Shown here piece after piece: positions 1 through 6,388 of a DNA stretch of 9,759 nt. The DNA comes from an uncultured Phycisphaerales bacterium (GTDB taxonomy: Bacteria; Planctomycetota; Phycisphaerae; Sedimentisphaerales; Anaerobacaceae), in the NCBI GenBank assembly GCA_937927975.1, contig CALEZT010000233.1, positions 1 through 9,759 on the forward strand. The letters run 5' to 3'. A model generated the notes under the pieces. That model saw only the letters and a list, made by a program, of their open reading frames with translations, was not told the origin of the DNA and made no database searches. Positions within the stretch are counted from its first letter, which is position 1, and every line of letters starts with the position of its first letter. The position numbers were made by a program, and so were the translations under genes.

Positions 1-35
1 CGTGCCAAACACAGGGTGGCATGCCAGCGCCGGGA

Positions 36-1124
36 TCAGGGTTCCGCGACTTTGGGCAGCGTGAAGGCCTTGAGAACCGCCGATCGCGGGACGCGGAGGA
101 TTGTGCCGTGGTGGGCGTCGCCTGGGAGGTCGATCTCGGCCGTCCGGTCGGTCCACTCGACGAGATCTTTTGAAGTCACCAGGCCGTAGCGGCCGTTGCG
201 AACGCGGTAACGGTCGAAATAAATCCGCCATTCTTCGCCGAGTTTCATCAGGGTCGGGCCTTCGACCCATTGATTCGATTGCAGCTTGGCGCCGGGGCCG
301 ATGATTGGATCGGACCAAGGCTTCGTCGCGTCGGTCGGCGAGCGGAACTTCGGCGGGAAGGGGTTCGTCAGATCGCGTCCTGCGACCGCGATCCGGATGT
401 TCTTGCCGCCGATCTCGGGGAACTGTTCGTTCTTGACCGCCATGACCCAGCGGTCGTCGGTGGTGTCCGCGGTGCCCCGGTCGTCGAAGGCCAGGCAGGC
501 GTCGATTTCGCTGACGCCGGGCGAGAAGAAGACCTTCGCGTCGGTGAAGCTCTTGAAGTCCGAGGTCCGCGAGATGAACGTGCGATGGTGGCGGGTGTCG
601 GGTTTGACCTTGCGGTTGGGGTCGTTCTCCAGGCCGCCGGAGTTATGGCCGCCATCGCTTTCGAGTTTGGCGGTCGCGGAGGACCAGAGAATCGCGTAGT
701 CCTTCTGGACCGGGTCCCAGTGGGCTTCAGGGGCCCAGGTGTTGGCCGGCGGGTCGTCGGCGGGCCAGTTCTTGAACGGCTCGACCCGGACGGGTTCGGA
801 CCATTGCTTGAGATCGGGCGACGTGGCGGCTCCGAAGCAGGCGCCCGTCCAACTGGAGGTCCAGACCATGCGGAAGAGGCCCTCGCGAAAGACGATCGAG
901 GGATCGCGTGTGAGGTTCTGCCCCTGCCACTGCGGCGGCGTGAAGACCGCTCGGCCTTCGTTGAGGTCCTTGAAGGTCAGGCCGTCCTCGCTCCAAGCCA
1001 GGAAGACGCCGGTCTCGCCGTTGCCCTTGAAGTAGCTGAACAGGAACACGTCGTCGCCCGCCCCCAGGCCGATCGAACCGACGGACAGGATCGCGACGAC
1101 AACCATCGACATGCAAACCCTCAT
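36..1124 (-). CDS. Exported glycoside hydrolase, GH43-like five-bladed beta-propeller
   Basis: Probable secreted or periplasmic glycosidase acting on arabinose- or xylose-containing plant or algal glycans; the substrate cannot be read from sequence. The start chosen gives 362 residues. Residues 1-23 form a signal peptide: short basic start, hydrophobic stretch VVVAILSVGSIGLGAG. Three sites match the GH43 catalytic triad: Asp74 in RDPSIVF (general base), Asp208 in EIDACLAFDD (pKa modulator) and Glu288 in VEGPTLMK (general acid). WAPEAHWD near 130 and a late HHGT near 338 also fit family 43. The frame stays open to 1259, but the ATG at 1124 is preferred: GAGGAGA lies just upstream, the signal peptide begins there, and a promoter lies between the two starts. 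It probably forms its own transcription unit. Related propeller families (GH32, GH117) are less likely because their motifs are missing. Confidence 0.85.
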   Translation of the reverse strand: MRVCMSMVVVAILSVGSIGLGAGDDVFLFSYFKGNGETGVFLAWSEDGLTFKDLNEGRAVFTPPQWQGQNLTRDPSIVFREGLFRMVWTSSWTGACFGAATSPDLKQWSEPVRVEPFKNWPADDPPANTWAPEAHWDPVQKDYAILWSSATAKLESDGGHNSGGLENDPNRKVKPDTRHHRTFISRTSDFKSFTDAKVFFSPGVSEIDACLAFDDRGTADTTDDRWVMAVKNEQFPEIGGKNIRIAVAGRDLTNPFPPKFRSPTDATKPWSDPIIGPGAKLQSNQWVEGPTLMKLGEEWRIYFDRYRVRNGRYGLVTSKDLVEWTDRTAEIDLPGDAHHGTILRVPRSAVLKAFTLPKVAEP

Positions 1125-1181
1125 GGTCTCTCCTCGTACAGGAATCCCCTTCGATCGCCCGACGCGCGACGACGGTGGAAC

Positions 1182-1210
1182 ATTGTATAGGCGTTCTTCC
1201 GCTCTCGCAA
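1182..1210 (-). promoter_or_regulatory. Sigma70-like promoter of the GH43 gene
   Basis: Read on the minus strand, TTGCGA (-35, plus 1205-1210) is separated by exactly 17 bases from TACAAT (-10, plus 1182-1187). The matches to consensus are four of six and five of six. Transcription would start near 1175, giving a leader of about 50 bases before the ATG at 1124. This suggests the hydrolase is expressed independently of the hydrogenase operon. Identified by eye only. Confidence 0.5.
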
Positions 1211-1291
1211 GGGCGCGTCCCTCCGAGTTCACTCCATGGCTCGACAGCACAGATCTCATGCTGCTGGCGTAAAGCGCAAAATGCCGGGGGT

Positions 1292-1309
1292 TTGGGGGCA
1301 GGCCCCCAA
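1292..1309. terminator. GC-rich hairpin, possible end of the hydrogenase operon
   Basis: TTGGGGGCAGGCCCCCAA is a near-perfect palindrome: a seven-base stem TTGGGGG/CCCCCAA with a CAGG loop. It starts about 43 bases after the phosphatase stop codon on the minus strand, where an operon terminator is expected. No T-run follows on either strand (on the minus strand the next bases are ACCCCCGGC), so it is not a classical intrinsic terminator. It may instead stabilise the 3' end of the mRNA or be a repeated intergenic element. The rest of the 1211-1352 spacer shows nothing else recognisable. Confidence 0.4.
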
Positions 1310-1352
1310 GAGAACGGGAGGAATTTGCATAGCCGAAGCACGATGCGAACGA

Positions 1353-2507
1353 TCAGATCGAATTCACCGTGACCAGCTTGCCCTGAGCGCGGAGCCGCTT
1401 GGCCAGCAGCGGGACGATCGCCTCACGTTTGATGATCCCCTGCTGGCGGAAGCCCATCGAATCATTGGCGGGATTGGCCCCCCGGCCGAGGATGATGTTC
1501 ACGCGGTCCGCCTGGGACAAGAGGTCCGCCAGCTCGGTGACCGGATTGGTCTCCTCGAATTCCTCTTCCGGGACATCGAGGATGTTGCAGAGCTGGTTGA
1601 GCGTGACCGCTCCCTCGGTGACCAGGTCAACGCCCTCGATCGCGTACTTCGGCGGCGCGATCAGGCTGGCGGGCTCGCGGTCGATCGTCAGCTTGCGGTG
1701 CAGGGTCCGCGCCACGATGGCCGCGGTGGTCGCGCCGCAGACGACCTTGGGCCCATCCTGGGCCAGGAACCGCTTGACCACGTCGGCATCGAGCCGCTTG
1801 TCGGCGGGCGGACCGGTGAGGATGTGCAGCGTCCGGCCCGGCCGGCAGTGCGCCGAGACCACGGTCATATCGTCCCGCGAGACGCTCCCATCGAGACGCA
1901 TCGCCTCCTGCTGAATGGCCTGGGGGATGTCGTCCAGGCGATGCCCCGCCGCGAGCAGTCGGCTGGCGTGACCTGCGGCCCCTTCGCTCGTCCAGCCCTG
2001 CATCGATCCGTTGCCGATGCCTGCCTGCGTGATCCCGTCGCTGAACAGGAGCACGCCTTCGCCCGGCTCCAGGAAGCAACTGGATTGCTGCGCGACCGCG
2101 TCGTCGATCACAAGAGGCCGCTGGGGCAGGACGTCCGCATGCCCCCGGCTCATCAGAACCGGCGTCGGCGCGTCGTACGTCAGAATGGTCACCTCGCCGT
2201 CGTTGAGAATCCGCATGAGAATCACCGCGGCGTAGGGCTTGGCCGGGTCCCGCCACTTGTCGACCGTTGCGATCACGCTGGCGAACGTGCGGCGCAGCGA
2301 GAACCCCTCGGCGAGCATCTTCTGCATCCGCGAAACGTGCAGCGTCGCGACGATGTGCGCCCTGATCCCCGATCCGATCCCGTCGCACAGGATGATGTCG
2401 GTGCACATCTCGGTTCGCCGCTGGGCGACGACGTCGCCGCACGGGCCGTCGGGATGCTTGGCCGTCTGATGGCTCGTTATGTCGACGTGTAAGTATCGCT
2501 GAGCCAT
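1353..2507 (-). CDS. SpoIIE/PP2C-family serine phosphatase, partner of the sensory hydrogenase
   Basis: Predicted cytoplasmic metal-dependent serine/threonine phosphatase of 384 residues, the likely output of the HydS sensor. The catalytic domain fills residues 1-220 with no N-terminal sensor. Metal-binding motifs are GDVV (Asp25), CDGIGSG (Asp42), LLFSDGIT (Asp157) and RDDMTVV (Asp212-Asp213), in SpoIIE/PP2C order. Residues 224-384 form a second domain that I cannot assign; it contains ILTGPPADKR, a segment VVCGATTAAIVART and a C-terminal ILGRGANPANDS. The ATG at 2507 is chosen because GAAAGG lies seven bases upstream and the conserved domain begins there, although the frame stays open to 3212. 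The gene overlaps the end of hydS by 31 bases, indicating translational coupling. By analogy with partner-switching phosphatases it may dephosphorylate an anti-anti-sigma-like protein, but none is encoded here. Confidence 0.88.
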   Translation of the reverse strand: MAQRYLHVDITSHQTAKHPDGPCGDVVAQRRTEMCTDIILCDGIGSGIRAHIVATLHVSRMQKMLAEGFSLRRTFASVIATVDKWRDPAKPYAAVILMRILNDGEVTILTYDAPTPVLMSRGHADVLPQRPLVIDDAVAQQSSCFLEPGEGVLLFSDGITQAGIGNGSMQGWTSEGAAGHASRLLAAGHRLDDIPQAIQQEAMRLDGSVSRDDMTVVSAHCRPGRTLHILTGPPADKRLDADVVKRFLAQDGPKVVCGATTAAIVARTLHRKLTIDREPASLIAPPKYAIEGVDLVTEGAVTLNQLCNILDVPEEEFEETNPVTELADLLSQADRVNIILGRGANPANDSMGFRQQGIIKREAIVPLLAKRLRAQGKLVTVNSI

Positions 2508-4246
2508 GAACTGCCTTTCCGATCGTCGCCGCCGGTGGGGTTGTCCTGGGCCATCTTGACGAGGTTCTCCAGCAGTTTCTCGCCCTCGGCGGTGCTCTCG
2601 CCGAGGAACTGGGCGATCTTGCCGGCGATCTCGATCTGGTGCGACAGCAGATCGCGGGCCTGCTGGACCGTGCGGGCCCGCAGGACGTCGAGCTGCTTCT
2701 TGTTCAGGAGGCTGCTGGTCAGGTTCACGAAGACGCCGACGTACTGCCTCTCCTCGCGCAACGCGTACACGATCTGGTGGCAGACGAGGCTGTATTTGCC
2801 GTGCTCGACGGTCACCTCCGTCAGTTCGGCCTTGCCCGACGCGATTTGTTCGAACGGCTCGGGGTCCATCAGATACGAGATCGATTTGCCGTAGACCGCG
2901 TCCGAGCACATGAACAGCCGTTTGAACGACGGGTTCACGTGCAGGATGTTCAGATGCTCGTCGAGAATGACGATACCGTTGGGACTGGTCTCGATGATGC
3001 GGTCCGTCCGCTGCTCGGCCAGCCTTCGCATGTACGGAACGCACATCTCGGGCTCGGCCATCTTGCGAATGACCGCAATCGCCTGCTCGCGACAGGAGGA
3101 ATATCCGCACCCGCCGCAGTTGAGCTGGTCGTCGGGGTTCTCCTTGCCCGTCTGGGCGAAGACCTGACGAACCTGCTCTTCGGTGACATCGCCCGCAGGC
3201 AACGGGCGGCACGCGAACGAGGCGGTCAGGTCCGCCGATCCGTTCGAGTCCGCGCCATCGCGGCCGCTCGCCAGAACGTATTGCAGAAGAGCCTTTCGCC
3301 TCTGGTAGACCGTTTCGTTGGCGGGCATGGCAGGCCCGTTGATGCAGCCCTGCTCGCAGAACAGAGGCTCCACCAGCAATGGCCCATGATGGTTCGTGAG
3401 ACTGTCGAGAGTGTCTCTGACTTCCTGGGTGCCGGTAACGCTGAGCACGTCCGCCGCCAGAAGGGACGTGCTCAAGGATGCCGTCTGGAGACTGCCGCCT
3501 GCCAGCGGAAACGAACGTGCCCAGCCATCCGGCGCCATATCGAAATCACTCTCTTCGAGAATCGAGAGATCCACGCGTTCCAACTCGAACCACTCGAGCA
3601 GTTCGGTGAACGTCAGGGCGAGGTCGACCGCCCCGCCGCTCTTCTCGCGGGCCTCCTGCTTCTTGGCGACGCACGGCCCGACGAAGACGACCCGCGTATC
3701 GTCGCCGAGCGAGGCTTTGAGCATCCGCGCATGCGCGACCATGGGCGAGCAGACGGGTACAAGGGCCCCGACCAGGTCCGGCCGATATCGCTCGATGTAG
3801 TTCACGACTGCCGGACAGGCGGTGGCGATGCAGAAGGAATCCCCGTGCCGGGCCGCACACTTGGCCGTCTCCTGCGCGACAGGGTACGCACCGACCGCGG
3901 TTTCCGAAACGTGGCTGAATCCCAGCCTTCGCAGGGCCGAAGGGACCCGCTTGATCTCCCATGTCTTGAAGATCGCCGCGAACGATGGAGCCAGGCTCAC
4001 CGCCACCGATCGGCCCGACGCGACCAGTTCGCGTACGCTGTCCAGGTCCCGGCGGAAGCTCTTGGCCTTCTGCGGGCACTCGCGAATGCACGTGCCGCAG
4101 GAGATGCAGCGGTCTTCGTCGACGTAGGCCTGGCCGTCGCGCACGCCGATGGCGTCCACCGGACACACGCGAATGCAGCGATAGCAATCCTTGCACCGGG
4201 CCTTGTTCGTGAAGACAACCTGGTTTTCACGGCGCTTGGGTTCCAC
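2477..4246 (-). CDS. hydS: HydS-like putative sensory [FeFe]-hydrogenase with PAS domain
   Basis: Putative H2 or redox sensor of 589 residues resembling phosphatase-linked (group C) [FeFe]-hydrogenases. Order of domains: two [4Fe-4S] ferredoxin motifs (Cys18/21/24/28 and Cys47/50/53/57); H-cluster domain about 75-325; an extra [4Fe-4S] domain NCGGCGYSSC (Cys377/380/385, with Cys402); a PAS domain about 411-510; and a helical tail 515-570. All four H-cluster cysteine ligands are present: Cys144 (TACPAVV), Cys192 (GPCVAKK), Cys297 and Cys301 (CEQGCINGPA). The proton-transfer cysteine of catalytic enzymes is Ala143, and the Met before PC is Gly, as expected of sensory rather than high-turnover enzymes. 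It starts with GTG at 4246; AGGAG lies ten bases upstream. It follows hydA after 120 bases containing an inverted repeat, and its end overlaps the phosphatase gene. Confidence 0.88.
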   Translation of the reverse strand: MEPKRRENQVVFTNKARCKDCYRCIRVCPVDAIGVRDGQAYVDEDRCISCGTCIRECPQKAKSFRRDLDSVRELVASGRSVAVSLAPSFAAIFKTWEIKRVPSALRRLGFSHVSETAVGAYPVAQETAKCAARHGDSFCIATACPAVVNYIERYRPDLVGALVPVCSPMVAHARMLKASLGDDTRVVFVGPCVAKKQEAREKSGGAVDLALTFTELLEWFELERVDLSILEESDFDMAPDGWARSFPLAGGSLQTASLSTSLLAADVLSVTGTQEVRDTLDSLTNHHGPLLVEPLFCEQGCINGPAMPANETVYQRRKALLQYVLASGRDGADSNGSADLTASFACRPLPAGDVTEEQVRQVFAQTGKENPDDQLNCGGCGYSSCREQAIAVIRKMAEPEMCVPYMRRLAEQRTDRIIETSPNGIVILDEHLNILHVNPSFKRLFMCSDAVYGKSISYLMDPEPFEQIASGKAELTEVTVEHGKYSLVCHQIVYALREERQYVGVFVNLTSSLLNKKQLDVLRARTVQQARDLLSHQIEIAGKIAQFLGESTAEGEKLLENLVKMAQDNPTGGDDRKGSSWLSDTYTST

Positions 4247-4284
4247 GTCGATTCTGCTCCTGGTCTTTCACTTCGCGAGAGGAA

Positions 4285-4346
4285 ATGGTGCGTGATACGC
4301 ACCCTACAAGTCACGCGCGTCCCGTAGGGTGCGTATCACGCACCAT
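4285..4346. repeat. Perfect 23-bp inverted repeat of paired REP-like palindromes between hydA and hydS
   Basis: Arms at 4285-4307 and 4324-4346 are exact reverse complements around a 16-base centre. Each arm is itself a small hairpin, GGTGCGT-GAT-ACGCACC, followed by CTAC, so the element is two REP-like units head to head. Complementarity continues for six more bases (GAGGAA at 4279-4284 against TTCCTC at 4348-4353) after a single-base offset at 4347. In RNA it would form a very stable stem. It begins 20 bases after the hydA stop, so it may protect the hydCBA message, act as a partial terminator, or lower expression of the sensory genes. There is no T-run. Similar TAGGGTGCGT-type intergenic repeats are common in bacteria. 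Confidence 0.85.
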
Positions 4347-4366
4347 CTTCCTCACGAATTGCGTTC

Positions 4367-6388
4367 CTATGCTACGCTCCTGGCAAGCTGGTTTTCGAGC
4401 TCCGCCCGCACCATGTCGAAGGTGCAGTGATGGATGAGCGTATCGCCGATCTTCACGCTGGGGCCCTTGTCGCAGGCCTCGAAGCAGAACGTCGCGCGAA
4501 CATCCACGGTGCCTTCGAGATCGCGGTCCTTTACGTGGCCGACGAGTTTCTGCAGAAGCTGCTGTGAGCCCCGCAGGTAGCAACTCGTTCCGACGCAGAC
4601 ACTGATCTCAAGGGCCTTGGCCGCCCCCGGTTCCAAGACCGAAAAGCCCTCGTCCGCGACACGTTTGCGGCTCTTGTATCCTGTGTGCAGCAACTCGTGG
4701 GCACAGTGGCCGCCGATCTCGCCGAGGGTCGTTTCATAGCACTTGGCGACGTACGGGTTCTCCTGCGACTTGTGCAGTTGCAGCGTCTTGTCGCAGTCAT
4801 ACAGGCCCTGGGCGCGGAGCTGTTTGGTGTCGGACTCGAAGCTCACGGGCTGGCCCGCGCCCGCGATGCACCCGCCGGGGCAGGCCATCACCTCGATGAA
4901 ATCGTAGTCGCACTGGCCCGCGCGAATCTCCTCGACGACGGCCTTGGCGTTCTTCAGGCCGTGGACGATCGCCAGCTTGAGCTCGACGTCGCCGAGCTTG
5001 ATCTGTTTGACGCGCGTCCCTTGCATGCCGCGGACCTCAGAGAAGTCCACGTTGTCCACCCGCACGCCGGTGAGCTTCTCGTGAGCGTACCGCAGCACCG
5101 CTTCGCTGACGCCGCCTGTGGCGCCGAAAATCACGCCGGCGCCGGTCTTGAACCCGAGCGGCAGGTCCAGCGACTCGGGCGTCAGGTTGTTGAACTGGAT
5201 GCCCGCCTGGCGGATCATCTTGCCGAATTCCTGCGTGGTCAGCACGAAATCCACGTCGGGTCCCGCCGTCGTGCGGAACTCGGGTCTCTGGGCCTCGAAC
5301 TTCTTGGCGGTGCAGGGCATGATCGAGACGACGACCAGGTCCTCGCGGGCGACGTTCAGCGTCTGGGGCAGCGTCGCCTTGGCAAGAGAGCCGAACATCT
5401 GTTGCGGCGAGCGGCAGGAGGAGACGTTAGGCAGCAGATCGGAGCAGTACTGCTCGGCGTACTTCACCCAGGCCGGACAGCAGGACGTGAACTGCGGCAG
5501 ACGTTCGCCTGCGGTCTTTCGCATCAGGAATTCGTTGGCCTCTTCGAGCACCGTCAGATCGGCGGCAAAGCTCGTGTCGTAGACCTTGTCGAAACCGAGC
5601 ATCTTGAGAGCCGCGACGATCTTGCCGGTCGTGACGACGCCCGGCTCCAGGCCGAACATCTCGCCGAGCGCGACGCGAACCGCCGGGGCAATCTGCACGA
5701 CGACCGTCTTTTTCTCGTTGCTCAGCGCGTCCCAGACCTGGTCGATCTGGGCTTTGGGCGTGATCGCGCCCGTCGGGCACACACTGGCGCACAGGCCGCA
5801 GTAGACGCAATCGACCTCGCTGAGGTCCTTACCGAATGCCGGCGCCACGGTGGTCGCCGCCCCGCGATAGGCAAAGTCGATCGCACCGACGCCCTGGATC
5901 TCGTGGCAGGCGCGGACGCAGTCGCCACAGAGTATGCACTTGTTGGGGTCGCGCACCAGCGACGGGTTCGACGTGTCGAGCGGCCTGGCGCCCTGGGCCG
6001 GCTGGAAGCGAACCTCGGTCACGCCCATCCGCATCGCCAGTTCGTTGAGCTTGCAGCCGTCGTTCTTGACGCAGGTGGCGCAACCCTGATGATGGTTGGC
6101 CAGCAACAATTCCAGGTACATCTTCCGCATGCTGCGAAGCTGGGCGGTGTTGGTCTTGACCTTCATGCCGGGCTTGGGCAGCGTGGTGCAGGACGTCACG
6201 ACGCCCATGCCTTCGATGTCCACGATGCACAGCCGGCACGCGCCGTAGATGCTCAAATCCGAATGGTAGCAGAACGTCGGCAGGTCGATGTTGGCCTTGC
6301 GGATGAGCTCCAGCAGGTTCCGCTCGCCTTCGATCCGTATGTCGCGTCCGTCGATGTGTACACAGGTTCCGTTGTTCATCTTCGTCAT
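4367..6388 (-). CDS. hydA: NAD-linked (bifurcating-type) [FeFe]-hydrogenase catalytic subunit HydA
   Basis: Catalytic subunit of a cytoplasmic HydABC complex making or oxidising H2 with ferredoxin and NAD(H). The 673 residues carry an N-terminal [2Fe-2S] domain (Cys40, 51, 54, 67), a His-Cys [4Fe-4S] site (His99, Cys103, 106, 112), two [4Fe-4S] motifs (Cys151/154/157/161 and Cys194/197/200/204), and the H-cluster domain with intact L1 TSCCPAW (Cys303 proton relay, Cys304), L2 MPCTAKKFE (Cys359) and L3 EVMACPGGC (Cys503, Cys507). The small-subunit-like motif HELLHTGYKSRKR is fused at about 564-576. A C-terminal thioredoxin-like [2Fe-2S] domain follows (Cys598, 603, 635, 639), as in the trimeric Thermotoga type. 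The ATG at 6388 overlaps the hydB stop as ATGA. GGGAG lies only one base before that ATG and ten before an in-frame ATG at 6379, so the latter could be the true start. Confidence 0.95.
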   Translation of the reverse strand: MTKMNNGTCVHIDGRDIRIEGERNLLELIRKANIDLPTFCYHSDLSIYGACRLCIVDIEGMGVVTSCTTLPKPGMKVKTNTAQLRSMRKMYLELLLANHHQGCATCVKNDGCKLNELAMRMGVTEVRFQPAQGARPLDTSNPSLVRDPNKCILCGDCVRACHEIQGVGAIDFAYRGAATTVAPAFGKDLSEVDCVYCGLCASVCPTGAITPKAQIDQVWDALSNEKKTVVVQIAPAVRVALGEMFGLEPGVVTTGKIVAALKMLGFDKVYDTSFAADLTVLEEANEFLMRKTAGERLPQFTSCCPAWVKYAEQYCSDLLPNVSSCRSPQQMFGSLAKATLPQTLNVAREDLVVVSIMPCTAKKFEAQRPEFRTTAGPDVDFVLTTQEFGKMIRQAGIQFNNLTPESLDLPLGFKTGAGVIFGATGGVSEAVLRYAHEKLTGVRVDNVDFSEVRGMQGTRVKQIKLGDVELKLAIVHGLKNAKAVVEEIRAGQCDYDFIEVMACPGGCIAGAGQPVSFESDTKQLRAQGLYDCDKTLQLHKSQENPYVAKCYETTLGEIGGHCAHELLHTGYKSRKRVADEGFSVLEPGAAKALEISVCVGTSCYLRGSQQLLQKLVGHVKDRDLEGTVDVRATFCFEACDKGPSVKIGDTLIHHCTFDMVRAELENQLARSVA

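Noticed and set aside
1125..1259. Longer N-terminus for the GH43 protein
   Set aside because: The added 45 residues precede a clear signal peptide and overlap the predicted promoter, so the ATG at 1124 is favoured.
1236..2492. 418-codon open frame on the plus strand
   Set aside because: Antisense to the phosphatase gene, whose PP2C motifs are intact on the minus strand.
2508..3212. Upstream extension of the phosphatase frame
   Set aside because: It lies inside hydS in a different frame, has no domain, and the ATG at 2507 has a good ribosome site.
2639..4327. 562-codon open frame on the plus strand
   Set aside because: Antisense to hydS. It has low-complexity Arg/Ala/Asp composition and crosses the intergenic hairpin, with no domain or ribosome site.
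4285..4346. CRISPR or insertion-sequence ends
   Set aside because: There is only one inverted pair with a 16-base centre, no spacer series, no transposase and no evident target duplication.
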